Below, piece after piece: positions 18,431-28,145 of a DNA stretch of 64,000 nucleotides (position 1 is its first letter; the number at the start of each line of letters is the position of its first letter). The DNA is taken from positions 124,001 to 188,000 of the forward strand of contig JAVEYW010000008.1 of NCBI GenBank assembly GCA_034003325.1, read 5' to 3'. Made by a program: the position numbers and the translations under genes. The notes under the pieces were generated by a model, which had not been told where the DNA came from, searched no databases, and worked only from the letters and a program-made list of their open reading frames with translations. The stretch is from Desulfobacterales bacterium (GTDB lineage Bacteria > Desulfobacterota > Desulfobacteria > Desulfobacterales > JAFDDL01).

Positions 18431-18736
18431 CAATCCGAATCCGATCCGAATGCTTTGAAGTTTATTCCATCAACGAATTTGTAATCTTAAAACAAATCCT
18501 TACCCATGGCAACCAATGGGTATGAAATACCATAAATTTCATAATATGGGGCCATCACCCCCCGATCGATGGGGTATACGAAGCCATCAGGTTTGGTCCG
18601 GTCGTATTGAGCGGTCAAGGACCAACTTCTCGGTTCTCAATCCTGGCACAAACTGAGAAAATTATCCATTCCGATAGAAACAAAGCAGTAAAGCATAAAA
18701 AAAACCCCCTGCTTGCACAGAGGGTTATCATTTGTT
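18431..18736. other. Gap between mrpA and the tRNA gene
   Basis: About 306 bases. It contains the terminator of the tRNA transcript (18697-18726) and must hold the mrpA promoter. I see no convincing hexamer pair and no small gene. Confidence 0.6.
18697..18726 (-). terminator. Intrinsic terminator after tRNA-Met
   Basis: On the minus strand a stem AACCCTCTG / CAGGGGGTT with loop TGCAAG is followed at once by a run of Ts (complement of the A-run at 18697-18702). It begins 11 bases past the tRNA CCA end and ends the mnmG-to-tRNA transcript or a tRNA-only transcript. Confidence 0.85.
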
Positions 18737-18813
18737 TGGTGGCGATGCAGGGATTTGAACCCCGGACTCTGCGGATATGAGCCGCATGCTCTGACCAACT
18801 GAGCTACATCGCC
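18737..18813 (-). tRNA. tRNA-Met (anticodon CAT)
   Basis: The 77-base gene folds into a full cloverleaf. The acceptor stem is GGCGATG/CATCGCC, the D-arm GCTC/GAGC, the anticodon stem TGCGG/CCGCA around the loop CTCATAT, and the T-arm has TTCAAAT. The CCA end is encoded. An elongator methionine tRNA is most likely. A CAT anticodon is also used by tRNA-Ile2 after lysidine modification, and this cannot be excluded by eye. Confidence 0.93.
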
Positions 18814-18893
18814 TTAATCAGCCCCATTTTTTAACAGGGGGCTTTGTTAACAGTTCCCATTGGGCAAGTCAAGTTGAAATCCAAATCAGCCAC

Positions 18894-20741
18894 TTATTTT
18901 TGTGTTATCGGTACTGCGGATTGGGAGCCGGCAACCTCCAGTGTAAACTCTTCAAGCTTTTCCGGCAGATTTGAAAACACGATCATAAACGGCCGATCTT
19001 CGCCCGGCTTGATATTGACATTGACATTGCTGTCGCCGGTGCGATTCCCCAGCCGATTTTTTATCGTCTCCAATGACGCTGTTGAAATCTCGAGATCACT
19101 CATCATGTTGCCGCAAAAAACGGTTTCCGTATTCGCCGGTTTCTTGCCTATCGTAAAAAGCCGGCCGGTTATCCGAATAAAGCTTCTGGCATCACTGTAA
19201 TCATTTCGCACTTTGCCCGTAATCACAAAAAGCCGGCCAATCTGGCTCTGCTCGATAAAGCGGCTGTCCACATCCGTTGTTGCAATCCGAAGGTTCCCCG
19301 GATCAGCCGGCGCCGCCTTTTGCAAATCGGAAAGAAAAGGTATCTTGATATCCTTGCCCGACAAATAAAAAAATCCAAGCCCGGCAGCCCCGGCCAAAAG
19401 GATTAACATCAAGATGATCATAAACGGCTTATTGCTCCGCTTTTTCGCGACAATCGGTTTTTGAGCCGCCGCCAATGCGTCGGTAGCCGCCACCGGCGCC
19501 GCCTCGGCGGTGTCGTCTTCGGCCTTTTCCTCTTCAGCAACAACCGCATTATCCAACTGATCTTCATCAAACTCCAGATTCAGATCCTCGGTTTCCATGG
19601 GCAAGTCATCATTGGCCGGCATTTGCGCTGTTCCAACATCTTCGCCTTCTTCTTCAAATACGAGTTCAGGCTCACCTGGAACGGCCGCTGCCACCGCTGC
19701 TACCTTGGATGCCGGTTGCTCCATTTCCAAAGACAACTCCTCGTCGGCAATATCGGTATCCGTTACGGGTCCATTCGGTTTGGCAGCCATCAGGCCATCA
19801 AGCTCCGAAAGATCCAATGCTTCCGAGGCAACCGCAGCCTGCGACATACCGTCAGCCGCATCGTCTCCCAATGACAGGCTCAACTCCCCGGTCTCTTCAT
19901 CCAATTGTAGGTCCTCTTTCAGCGCGGACGCTTCTTCCGCCATCATTGCTTCCAAACCCGAGAAATCCAGCTCATCTACAGCCGGGGCCAGGGCTTCAGC
20001 GGATTCGGCTGCAGGCAACAGTTCGTCACTATCCGCCGACTCAAGCTTAAAGGCCTCCTGTTCATCACCGGCTTTCAGCGTCTCAACCGGGCTCGATGTT
20101 GTCTCCATCATACGATCCAAATCGGACAGATCAAGGTTATCTGCAGGCGCCGCCTCGGTTTCATCCGCCTCTTGCGCGAGCATCTTCTCTATGTCCGCCA
20201 AGTCAAAATCGCCTAAACCATTTTTGGGTTTTTGGCCATCTTCCGAATCATCCAGATCAAATATCAGCTCATCAGGTTCCGGCTCAATTTCAAGGTCGTC
20301 GCTCGAGTCCTGCTCCATTTCAAGGATTTTCTCAATTTCGGACAAATCCAGCGCGCCCTCGCCCATCGTCGTCATTTGCTCCGCCGGCGACGTGTCCTTC
20401 TGAAAACCAATGGTATCAGCCCCGGCGCTCAGGGCATCCGGCGCCTTATCGCCGGCCGCTGTTTCAAGCATCTTTTCGATCTCAGACAGATCAAGCTCCT
20501 CCCCAAGGGAAGGCGCGAAATCGGAGGCCGCATTTTCCGGCTCGACAACGGCAAGCGGTTTGGAATCAATCTCTTCCTGAACCGGCATATCAGGGAAAAC
20601 CGGATCCGTATCCAACGTCTTTTCCGGGTACACGAGGAAAATGTGTTTGCATTTGGAACATCGGACTTTTGAGCCCGATTCCTTCACAAGGCCGTCTTCC
20701 AGATTGAAACGGGCATTGCAGTTTTGACAGCTAACAATCAT
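18894..20741 (-). CDS. Zinc-ribbon, DUF3426 membrane protein with repeated LDLSEIEKML motifs
   Basis: A 615-residue protein. It starts with an MJ0042-type zinc ribbon (CQNC at 5-8, CSKC at 28-31). A very acidic, low-complexity region of about 400 residues follows, carrying at least six copies of a short helix-like motif LDLSEIEKML (near residues 83, 131, 179, 203, 258 and 309). Then come one transmembrane helix (439-460) and a C-terminal DUF3426 domain (about 500-610) predicted outside the cytoplasm. The function of the family is unknown. The ATG overlaps the hpt stop by four bases, so the gene is translationally coupled to hpt. The motif repeats look like docking sites rather than a folded domain. 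Confidence 0.82.
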   Translation of the reverse strand: MIVSCQNCNARFNLEDGLVKESGSKVRCSKCKHIFLVYPEKTLDTDPVFPDMPVQEEIDSKPLAVVEPENAASDFAPSLGEELDLSEIEKMLETAAGDKAPDALSAGADTIGFQKDTSPAEQMTTMGEGALDLSEIEKILEMEQDSSDDLEIEPEPDELIFDLDDSEDGQKPKNGLGDFDLADIEKMLAQEADETEAAPADNLDLSDLDRMMETTSSPVETLKAGDEQEAFKLESADSDELLPAAESAEALAPAVDELDFSGLEAMMAEEASALKEDLQLDEETGELSLSLGDDAADGMSQAAVASEALDLSELDGLMAAKPNGPVTDTDIADEELSLEMEQPASKVAAVAAAVPGEPELVFEEEGEDVGTAQMPANDDLPMETEDLNLEFDEDQLDNAVVAEEEKAEDDTAEAAPVAATDALAAAQKPIVAKKRSNKPFMIILMLILLAGAAGLGFFYLSGKDIKIPFLSDLQKAAPADPGNLRIATTDVDSRFIEQSQIGRLFVITGKVRNDYSDARSFIRITGRLFTIGKKPANTETVFCGNMMSDLEISTASLETIKNRLGNRTGDSNVNVNIKPGEDRPFMIVFSNLPEKLEEFTLEVAGSQSAVPITQK

Positions 20742-21280
20742 GGCATATCCTCACTGGCTGTTGGTTCCACTTCAAATATTCCGGGCAAGTGCCTATACTT
20801 TTCAGCGTAATCCAAGCCGTAACCCACCAAGAATCCCCTGTCTGTAGAATATCCGACATAGTCTGCGTCAAACAATACTTTCCGGCGCTCATGCTTATCA
20901 ATGAAAACACACACTTTAATTCCGGCAGGTTTCAGGGCTTTTAAGTATTCGATCAGGGAGACGATCGTTAAACCGGTGTCGATGATATCCTCAACGATGA
21001 GGACGTTTTTCCCTTCAATATCGATCTCAACGGGTTTGGTAAGCATCACCTGCCCGGAAGAACAAGATTGCTCCGCATAACTCGAGGCGCGCACAAAATC
21101 GATTTCCACCGGAATGGTCAAATGGCGAACCAAGTCCGACAAAAATATAAATGCGCCTTTTAGTACGCCGATAAGGACCAATTGCCTGCCCTGATAATCA
21201 TTCGATATATCCCGAGCCAGCTCAGCGACAATGTGCGCTATCTTCTCTTTTGTGAGCACGGGGGTTAAATTTGTCAGCAT
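20738..21280 (-). CDS. hpt: Hypoxanthine phosphoribosyltransferase
   Basis: A 180-residue type I phosphoribosyltransferase with the PRPP-binding loop VLIVEDIIDTGLT and the base-binding VGYGLDYAEKYRHLP near the C-terminus. It salvages hypoxanthine (and usually guanine) to IMP/GMP. The ATG at 21280 is preferred because AGG is suitably spaced and the homologous sequence begins there; the frame extends to 21307. The four-base overlap with the zinc-ribbon gene downstream is clear. Confidence 0.93.
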   Translation of the reverse strand: MLTNLTPVLTKEKIAHIVAELARDISNDYQGRQLVLIGVLKGAFIFLSDLVRHLTIPVEIDFVRASSYAEQSCSSGQVMLTKPVEIDIEGKNVLIVEDIIDTGLTIVSLIEYLKALKPAGIKVCVFIDKHERRKVLFDADYVGYSTDRGFLVGYGLDYAEKYRHLPGIFEVEPTASEDMP

Positions 21281-21391
21281 CGGCCCTGGCCTAAAAAAAC
21301 ACCGCATTTAAATTAAAAAAGTTTTTCCCGGTAAATCATGTTACGAAACACGGTACATGGGTGAGATGCTCTTGTCAATTAATTTGAGTCG

Positions 21392-22306
21392 TTACAAGCC
21401 GGCTGCCGCCAATTTCTCGATGAGTTCCCGTTGCTCTTTCGTCAGTTTCTTGGGCAGGGAAACCAGAATCTGCACATACAAATCCCCATAACCGCCCTCT
21501 TTCATTTTGGGAAGCCCTTGCCCGGGCAGCCGCATTTTCGTCTTATGAGTGGTTCCCGCTGGGATTTTAAGATTTAATTCCTTTCCCTCCAGCGTGGGAA
21601 TGGACACACTGGTTCCCAGAACCGCCTCGGTCAGCTTGACTTTTCGGGATATAATCAGATCGTACCCGTCCGTATCATAGAGCGCATCCTTGAGCACCTT
21701 GGCCTTGATATAAAGATCGCCCGGCGGCCCGCCGAACTGGCTGGGATTGCCTTTACCGGCAAGCCTTAGCTTCTTCCCGGTGATCATGCCTTTGGGGATG
21801 GTGACCGACACCTTTTCCACCCGCCCGCCCTGTTGAAGGGTGATGGTCTTTTGAACGCCGGTAACGACTTCCTTAAGCTGAAGCCCCAGCTCATATACCA
21901 GGTCTTCGCCCTTCATTCCGGACTGGTCCTGGAATCCCCCGCCAAAAGGAGCCCCCTGGGAAAAAGAAAAGCGTCTTGCCCCTTTTGCGCCGGAAGAAAA
22001 CCGGCCCCCGCCGAAGCCGAAGTCTTTGAAGATATCGGAAAAGTCAAATCCTCTGAAAATATCTTCTTCGGAAAAGCGCTGCTTAAACCCGTTTGCGCCG
22101 AACTGGTCGTATTGCTGGCGCTTTTCTTTGTCACTCAATACGGCGTAAGCCTCACTAAGCTGTTTGAACTTTTCTTCAGCGGCTTTATCCCCTTTGTTCT
22201 TGTCTGGATGGTATTTCATGGCCAACTTCCGATAGGCCTTTTTTATCTCTTCACCGGAAGCGCTTTTGGCCACGCCGAGCACCTTATAATAATCCGTTTC
22301 GGCCAT
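21392..22306 (-). CDS. CbpA-like DnaJ-family co-chaperone
   Basis: A 304-residue type II J protein. The N-terminal J domain contains the HPD motif ([10 protein letters not shown]). A Gly/Phe-rich linker follows and then two C-terminal beta-rich substrate-binding domains (DnaJ_C), with no cysteine-rich zinc domain. It would stimulate the ATPase of a DnaK partner. GAAGGG lies eight bases before the ATG at 22306; a TTG two codons upstream is less likely. It sits between mnmG and hpt in one orientation. Confidence 0.9.
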   Translation of the reverse strand: MAETDYYKVLGVAKSASGEEIKKAYRKLAMKYHPDKNKGDKAAEEKFKQLSEAYAVLSDKEKRQQYDQFGANGFKQRFSEEDIFRGFDFSDIFKDFGFGGGRFSSGAKGARRFSFSQGAPFGGGFQDQSGMKGEDLVYELGLQLKEVVTGVQKTITLQQGGRVEKVSVTIPKGMITGKKLRLAGKGNPSQFGGPPGDLYIKAKVLKDALYDTDGYDLIISRKVKLTEAVLGTSVSIPTLEGKELNLKIPAGTTHKTKMRLPGQGLPKMKEGGYGDLYVQILVSLPKKLTKEQRELIEKLAAAGL

Positions 22307-22520
22307 ATACAAATCCCTTCCCCGCGCCCGCCCATTGTCAGCGGCGCTTCATGCAAAACGCTCCTTTATTGAACCTATCTTAAACGATGTTTTCGACGAA
22401 CCGAAAGCAACCGTCATTTTGGATCAAAGCTTTTAGAATTCACAATATAATTAATATGTTTTATCTAAAATAAGGTAACCGATGGATGGTGTCAAGCTCG
22501 GTACCTTTCCGGCTCAACCA

Positions 22521-24422
22521 TCATCCATTCAAACTTTCCTCCGCAGCCGCTGGCTTTGCGCCTTTCGCGGCCTTGAGAGCGATCATCAGCACGGATATAG
22601 CCGCCGGCGTCATGCCTTCAATTCTGGACGCCTGCCCAAGGGAAATCGGCCGAAGTGCCGCCAGTTTTCCTTTCAACTCATTGGAAAGCCCCGGGACTTT
22701 CAAATACTCAAAGGTCTCCGAAAGTTTTATTCGCTCAAGATTTTGATATTTCTCAATTTCATTGAGCTGGCGCTGAATATACCCTTCGTATTTGATTTCG
22801 ATCTCCACCTGCTTGGCGACCTTCTCACTGATCGGCCACGGGCTTTTTGCCAAATTATCAACCGCCTTATAATCGATCTGTGCCCGTTTTAACAATTGAT
22901 CGAGATACACCCCGTTAGACAACGGCGGCGTGTTTCGTTCCGCCAGATACGCGTTCACAATGGCATCGGGTTTAATAACGGTACCACGAATGCGCTCGAT
23001 TTCTTTTTGAATCAAGGCCTTTCGATCATTCACATCCGCAAGCGCGTCCTTGCTGATCAGCCCCAGGCCATGACCGATCTCCATGAGCCGCAAATCCGCA
23101 TTGTCTTCACGGAGCATCAGCCTGTACTCGGCACGGGAAGTAAACATGCGATACTGCTCCCGAGTGCCGCGCACAACCAGGTCATCTATCATCACCCCCA
23201 TATAGGCCTGCGAACGATCCAAAATAAAGGGGGGGCGTCCCTGAATTTTGCAAGCAGCATTTATTCCCGCCCAAAGCCCCTGGGCCGCTGCTTCCTCATA
23301 CCCCGAAGTGCCGTTGATTTGACCGGCCAGAAAAAGTCCGGCCACTTTCCGTGTCTCAAGCGTCGGCCGCAATTGAATGGGGTTGATGTAATCATATTCA
23401 ATGGCATAGGCCGGGCGCATGATTTCAGCGGATTCCAACCCCCTTACGGATCGAACGACCTGAATCTGAATGTCGAGGGGAAGACTGTTTCCCAGCCCGC
23501 TGGCATAGATTTCGTCCGTATCGATTCCCTCGGGTTCCAAAATGATCTGGTGACGATCCTTGTCCGGAAACCGAACAATCTTATCCTCAAAAGAGGGGCA
23601 GTATATGGCGGGGGTTCCCTTGATCATACCGCCATGAAGCGCGGAATGCTTCAGGTTTTTCCGAACCAGTGCATGCACCGTCGAATCGGTATACCCCAGG
23701 TAGCTTGGCAACTGCGGCAGGGTAATCTTCTCGGTAAAAAAGGAAAAAGGAATCGGCTTTTCATCGGAAGGTTGCGGCGTGAACGCGTCAAAATCGATGC
23801 TCGATCGTTTCAAGCGGGGCGGTGTTCCGGTTTTCATACGCCCGAGGGTAAACCCGAGACGGCTCAGGCTATCGGCCAGGTCGTAAGCGGCAAACTCGCC
23901 GGCCCGGCCGGCCTGAATCGTGCGAAAGCCGATATGAACCAGACCGCTTAAAAAGGTGCCGGTAGCCAACACAACAGCCCTTGCCTGATAGTGACATCCA
24001 AAATGATCGATCAGGCCGACAACCGCGCCGTCTTCCACGACCAGTTGCTCCACGAGGGCTTGCTTGAGTTCCAGTCCGGCCTGCTTTTCAAGGACCGATT
24101 TCATGGCCGCATGGTAACGCATCTTATCGTTTTGGGTGCGGGACGAATGAACCGCGGGGCCTTTTTTGGTATTGAGCGTACGGTATTGGATGGCGGTTTT
24201 ATCCGTTATTTTAGCCATTTCACCACCGAGCGCATCGATCTCCTTGACAAGCTGTCCCTTGGCCATTCCACCGATCGAGGGACTGCAGGGCATCGCAGCC
24301 ACCTTGTCCAGATCAATCGCCAGCAACAGCACGCGGCACCCCATTCTCGCCGCCGCCAAGGCTGCTTCGCTCCCGGCATGGCCGGCACCGACAACTATCA
24401 TATCGTATTTGTGGAGGGTCAT
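22521..24422 (-). CDS. mnmG: tRNA uridine-5-carboxymethylaminomethyl(34) synthesis enzyme MnmG
   Basis: A 633-residue FAD enzyme with the N-terminal dinucleotide-binding loop [18 protein letters not shown] and the GidA family segments throughout (for example ATGTFLSG and [16 protein letters not shown]). With MnmE it modifies U34 of tRNAs that read NNA/NNG codons. The true start is ATG 24422, preceded by AAGGAAG; the frame is open to 24680, but that part overlaps the divergent radical-SAM gene and is not homologous. The length is standard. Confidence 0.95.
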   Translation of the reverse strand: MTLHKYDMIVVGAGHAGSEAALAAARMGCRVLLLAIDLDKVAAMPCSPSIGGMAKGQLVKEIDALGGEMAKITDKTAIQYRTLNTKKGPAVHSSRTQNDKMRYHAAMKSVLEKQAGLELKQALVEQLVVEDGAVVGLIDHFGCHYQARAVVLATGTFLSGLVHIGFRTIQAGRAGEFAAYDLADSLSRLGFTLGRMKTGTPPRLKRSSIDFDAFTPQPSDEKPIPFSFFTEKITLPQLPSYLGYTDSTVHALVRKNLKHSALHGGMIKGTPAIYCPSFEDKIVRFPDKDRHQIILEPEGIDTDEIYASGLGNSLPLDIQIQVVRSVRGLESAEIMRPAYAIEYDYINPIQLRPTLETRKVAGLFLAGQINGTSGYEEAAAQGLWAGINAACKIQGRPPFILDRSQAYMGVMIDDLVVRGTREQYRMFTSRAEYRLMLREDNADLRLMEIGHGLGLISKDALADVNDRKALIQKEIERIRGTVIKPDAIVNAYLAERNTPPLSNGVYLDQLLKRAQIDYKAVDNLAKSPWPISEKVAKQVEIEIKYEGYIQRQLNEIEKYQNLERIKLSETFEYLKVPGLSNELKGKLAALRPISLGQASRIEGMTPAAISVLMIALKAAKGAKPAAAEESLNG

Positions 24423-24492
24423 CTTTTTCTTCCTTTTTTCCTCGAAAGCTATATAATCGTCTGACGATTTGGTCAACCATAGGTTCAATCCG

Positions 24493-25401
24493 ATGCGCCT
24501 TCGATACAACGATCTGAATACCCATCTGCGCGGCATATTCGGCTGCCGCGTACAGAAAATCACCGTGGATGCAGGTCTTACATGCCCCAATCGGGATGGT
24601 ACGATTTCCACGGGTGGGTGCATTTTTTGCAACGAAAAAGGATCCGGCACCGGCGCCCATGCCCAAAACGTATCCATCACGGAACAGCTCCTGCAAGGAA
24701 AAAAATGGTTGTCCAGGCGGTATAAGGCCCAAAAATTTATCGCCTATTTTCAGTCGTTCTCCAACACCTATGCCCCCGTATCACAACTTGCCCGCCTGTA
24801 TGAAGAGGCGCTGGCTGTGGAAGATATCGCGGGCTTATCCATCGGCACCCGGCCGGACTGCGTGAACAAGCCGGTCATCGATCTGCTCTCCTCTTTGACC
24901 CGGACGCATCTCATCTGGGTGGAATACGGCTTGCAATCGGCGCATGATGAAACCCTTGCCCGCATCAACCGGGGGCACACCGTTGATTGTTTTCGCAAGG
25001 CGGTCCGGGCAACGCAGGGTCGCGGCATTAAAATCTGCGCGCATGTGATTCTGGGGTTGCCCGGTGAAAGTCCGCAACAAATGATGGAGACAGCGCAAGC
25101 CCTATCGGATCTGGGGGTGGACGGGGTGAAAATCCATCTGCTTTACGTTGTCAAAGGAACCCCACTTGAAACAGACTATGTTGACGGCCGATACCAATGC
25201 CTTGAACAATCGGAATATGTGAATCTTGTGTGTCGGTTTCTGGAACACCTCTCCCCCGGAATAGTGATTCAACGGCTCACTGGAGATCCGCATCCGGACG
25301 AGTTGGCGGCACCGGCCTGGGCCTTGCAAAGAAACCAAACCTTGATGTTGATACAAAACAAGCTCGAAAAAGAAGGCTCATGGCAGGGGAAATACCGATA
25401 A
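24493..25401 (+). CDS. TIGR01212-family radical SAM protein (YhcC-like)
   Basis: A 302-residue radical SAM enzyme. The 4Fe-4S cysteines are Cys31, Cys43 and Cys46 in CPNRDG...GGCIFC, a spacing typical of this family and not of classical CxxxCxxC enzymes. The barrel includes [18 protein letters not shown] and HVILGLPGE. Its substrate is unknown. It diverges from mnmG across about 70 bases, a pairing that hints at shared regulation with a tRNA-modifying gene but does not prove it. The ATG at 24493 is chosen; a TTG at 24469 is in frame. Confidence 0.9.
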   Translation: MRLRYNDLNTHLRGIFGCRVQKITVDAGLTCPNRDGTISTGGCIFCNEKGSGTGAHAQNVSITEQLLQGKKWLSRRYKAQKFIAYFQSFSNTYAPVSQLARLYEEALAVEDIAGLSIGTRPDCVNKPVIDLLSSLTRTHLIWVEYGLQSAHDETLARINRGHTVDCFRKAVRATQGRGIKICAHVILGLPGESPQQMMETAQALSDLGVDGVKIHLLYVVKGTPLETDYVDGRYQCLEQSEYVNLVCRFLEHLSPGIVIQRLTGDPHPDELAAPAWALQRNQTLMLIQNKLEKEGSWQGKYR

Positions 25402-25402
25402 A

Positions 25403-26038
25403 TCAAAACCCGAACTCCGCCAACAGATCATCCACCAGATCCTGTTTCATCTCATCGGAGGTTCCGGCACCGCTGACCTCACGCAACAATTTCGCCTTTT
25501 GCTCCAGGTTTTCCGGCGACGCATCTTTTCGAATGTTTAAAATGACGAGCACTTCCACGAGCCAATCCCGAATCTGACCGAGATCGTTGATCAATAACTC
25601 CATTTTTTGTCTGGCGACATCCTGGTAGGATTGGGACGCAATCATGTCAAACAGGTGCGATTTTAAATGGGTCAACCTGTTTTTGATATTCACCGTATCC
25701 GCAGGCAGTTCCGCCGCGGCTTTTTCAAGGGCATCGATCTCCTCCGTCAACCGATCCGAGCTGTCGAGCACCTGGCCGGTGGCATGCGCCATCAGCTCAA
25801 TCACATTTTTGGCGCTTCTCACCGCGCTCGGGGCGTGCTCGCCGGCGCTGGTTAACGGGGTCTCGACATTCCTCATGTTGGCCAACAAGGCATTTATCTT
25901 CTGAGCCAACACGGAAAGCATACCCTCGGCATCAATTTCAGCGGCCCATTGGTCAAAATCACCACGCAATATCGACTCCGTGGCGTGAACCAATAGTTCC
26001 AGGTTTTTGTTAATATCCTTCCCAGCTTCCTTGCCCAT
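25403..26038 (-). CDS. cheZ: Protein phosphatase CheZ
   Basis: A 211-residue helical protein. It carries the CheZ active segment around residues 131-140 (Asp131, Gln136 and Gln139 in DMIASQSYQDVARQ) and the C-terminal CheY-binding tail ending DLVDDLLAEFGF. CheZ removes phosphate from CheY or related receivers. A strong ribosome binding site (GGAGG, then ACAGGGG) precedes the ATG at 26038. It lies 48 bases downstream of the PAS-GGDEF gene on the same strand, so it is likely cotranscribed with it. No cheA or cheY is in the window, so its partner is elsewhere, or it could be the receiver protein at 28224. Confidence 0.88.
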   Translation of the reverse strand: MGKEAGKDINKNLELLVHATESILRGDFDQWAAEIDAEGMLSVLAQKINALLANMRNVETPLTSAGEHAPSAVRSAKNVIELMAHATGQVLDSSDRLTEEIDALEKAAAELPADTVNIKNRLTHLKSHLFDMIASQSYQDVARQKMELLINDLGQIRDWLVEVLVILNIRKDASPENLEQKAKLLREVSGAGTSDEMKQDLVDDLLAEFGF

Positions 26039-26086
26039 CCCCTGTTCCTCCTTCCGACCCCCCAATTCAATACCGGACAGTGCCTA

Positions 26087-27856
26087 TCATCGATAGCGCT
26101 GGTGGGTTTGATAATAAGCTTCCTTTGCCGCATACATTCGCCGATCGGCCTCTTTGAGCAACGCTTCGGGGACCATCGCATCGACGCCGCAAGCACCGAA
26201 ACTCACGGCAACCGGAAATGTCTCCCCGTCCCCCACATCAATGGTCACCCCGTTGAAAACCGTCGTCACAAACCGTGCGATCACCTGCTGCGCACCCGCG
26301 TCAGTCGTATTTGAAAGCAAAATGACGAACTCATCCCCGCCGGTTCTGGCAACACAATCCATATCGCGCGTCGCGGCTTGAAGACTTCGGGCGACCGCGA
26401 TGATAAGCGCATCTCCGGCCTCATGGCCGTATTGATCGTTGGCCTGCTTTAACCGGTTGACATCCGCGACCACGACGGCATAAGGGATATCGTATTGTTT
26501 GTGTTTCTTCTCTTCTTCCGAAAGAATGGTATCCAAATACCCTCTGTTGTACAACCCCGTCAGTGGATCCGTGTTCGCCCGCTCCTCCAACCGGCGCATC
26601 AGGATGCGGTTATGAAGGTACGCGCCAAGAGGTTCGTAAAACAACGAAATCAAATCCCGATTGTCGTTATCGGCCTCGGCGACAAGAAACCCGATTCCCA
26701 CGCACCGGCCATCGCCTCCGAGGATTTCAATCTGCTGTATGTCCTTGGCAAAGCCATGGTTCCGCAATACCGATTTCACCTCGAATTTGCCGTTCCGCTC
26801 CGAAAGGCTGGCACGGATCAGTTGCAGCATCTGATTTTCGGCAAAGTTGCGCCGGACCGTAAACCAAAGACTTCCCGGACGAATGTCGTTGATGATAAGA
26901 GCGGCTGCATCGGCATGGCAAACCGGCATGATCATATTCAGGAAAAAGTCGGCGACGTTTTCCGGATTATTTTCTTTTTGCATCATGGTGCCGAAGTTCA
27001 CCATGTTGGAAAGAATATTATTTTTTCGCGTAATGGTTTCCTGCTGCTCCCTGATTTTTTCAATCAACTGAATCTGGCGCGTCGCATCACGGAAAAGAAG
27101 CACCCCGCCATCATTCTCCGGGGATTCAATAATAATCTCGGTCAAATACCGGCCGTCAATCAGATGATTCGTTTTCTTGCCGTTGGCGTTATGAAAGCCG
27201 TCCTTCGCCGGGCAGTGCGCACAGGGGGTGCGCAACCCGATGAGGCCATAGCAGGTATCGGCCCGGCCGACCGGCAAGTGTTCCGCAACGGCACTGTTTT
27301 TTCGATCGATATAAAACTCCGCATTCACCAGCACCACAGCGTCCGGCAAATAATCCAACAACCGGCCAAGCTTGTGTTTTTCCTCAACGGCTTCCCGGCG
27401 ATGCCTTTCAATCAATACATTTTTTGCCTGAAACTCTTTTCTGGCCAGGTCGGTCTTTCGAAGCGCCCCGATTTCCCGTGTCACGTTGTTGAGTGTCAGG
27501 ATATAATTTTCACCCCAGGGGCAAACATATTCCTTTAAAAAACAGTCGTCACCGTTTCCTGTTGTTTTGCTGATCGCCTTTTGGAAAGACGAAAAGTTGC
27601 GGAGGGTTGAAATGGGGCAATCCCCGCAGGGGCTGTCCGCCTGAAGAAAAACGCCGTAGCATGTCCGCCCAATAAGTGTCTCGGCGTCCGCAATGCCCAG
27701 AAACACAATAGCCGCGCGGTTAGCCATCAAAATCCGGCGGTTCCCATCAATCCCCACAATACCGGTTTGAACAGCTTCCAAAGCGCTGTAAGTATCACCC
27801 TTGCCGTTTAGGATAGGTTCGAGTGCCCCATCATGTGAATTGCCATTGCTGACCAT
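26087..27856 (-). CDS. PAS-containing diguanylate cyclase
   Basis: About 589 residues. Two PAS-like sensor domains come first (about 25-125 and 165-260). Each carries the same cysteine pattern CYG...PCxxCP: Cys66, Cys77, Cys80 and Cys202, Cys212, Cys215. A linker or GAF-like region (about 290-415) follows, then a GGDEF domain with the intact catalytic signature at 506-510 and the inhibitory RxxD site at 497-500. It should make c-di-GMP. The start is uncertain. ATG 27856 is used, but an arginine-rich, hydrophobic stretch reads upstream in frame as far as 27950 with only a TTG at 27895, so a membrane anchor may be missing from this call. Confidence 0.88.
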   Translation of the reverse strand: MVSNGNSHDGALEPILNGKGDTYSALEAVQTGIVGIDGNRRILMANRAAIVFLGIADAETLIGRTCYGVFLQADSPCGDCPISTLRNFSSFQKAISKTTGNGDDCFLKEYVCPWGENYILTLNNVTREIGALRKTDLARKEFQAKNVLIERHRREAVEEKHKLGRLLDYLPDAVVLVNAEFYIDRKNSAVAEHLPVGRADTCYGLIGLRTPCAHCPAKDGFHNANGKKTNHLIDGRYLTEIIIESPENDGGVLLFRDATRQIQLIEKIREQQETITRKNNILSNMVNFGTMMQKENNPENVADFFLNMIMPVCHADAAALIINDIRPGSLWFTVRRNFAENQMLQLIRASLSERNGKFEVKSVLRNHGFAKDIQQIEILGGDGRCVGIGFLVAEADNDNRDLISLFYEPLGAYLHNRILMRRLEERANTDPLTGLYNRGYLDTILSEEEKKHKQYDIPYAVVVADVNRLKQANDQYGHEAGDALIIAVARSLQAATRDMDCVARTGGDEFVILLSNTTDAGAQQVIARFVTTVFNGVTIDVGDGETFPVAVSFGACGVDAMVPEALLKEADRRMYAAKEAYYQTHQRYR

Positions 27857-28145
27857 AACCCCAATGCCACAAAAGAAATAGATCGCCAATATCAAAGAAA
27901 AAAATCGGAGACCGCGGCGGCGATTACGCCAAAATGCGTCAAGGTCCGTTTAAACTTTTGAGATCAAATACAATCGTCGAATCTTTGGATCGGCAAGAAA
28001 ACGAACGCATGCATTCGTTAAAAGGTCCCCCCGAAAGAACAAGCAGGCGGGTATAACTACAACAATACGGCTTCAAAAGTCAATCATGTATCGCCCTATC
28101 TTTCCGGAAATTCAGAAAAAGCGGGAAAGTCGAAAAGCAATGCGG
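27857..28145. other. Intergenic region between the cyclase and the receiver/ATP-grasp gene
   Basis: This divergent region must contain both promoters. It holds the near-palindrome at 28000-28019, and the SD-sequestering repeat begins at 28146. The frame of the downstream gene is open from 28086, but no ribosome binding site supports a start there. No other gene is seen. Confidence 0.55.
28000..28019. repeat. 20-base near-palindrome in the divergent promoter region
   Basis: AACGAA, a central GCATGC and TTCGTT form a 20-base symmetrical site with one mismatched pair. Its position between divergent signalling genes suits an operator for a dimeric regulator. Confidence 0.4.

Noticed and set aside
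18820..18843. AGCCCC/GGGGCT hairpin between the tRNA and the zinc-ribbon gene
   Set aside because: Short stem with a 12-base loop and no U-tract on the minus strand; more likely a processing structure near the tRNA than a terminator.
19597..20403. Long serine-rich plus-strand frame of 268 codons
   Set aside because: It lies fully antisense to the zinc-ribbon/DUF3426 gene; the serine richness is the mirror of the Asp/Glu/Leu-rich repeats there, and no ribosome binding site is present.
22896..23951. Plus-strand open frame of 351 codons
   Set aside because: It is antisense to mnmG, whose motifs are intact on the minus strand; the frame is a shadow caused by codon bias.
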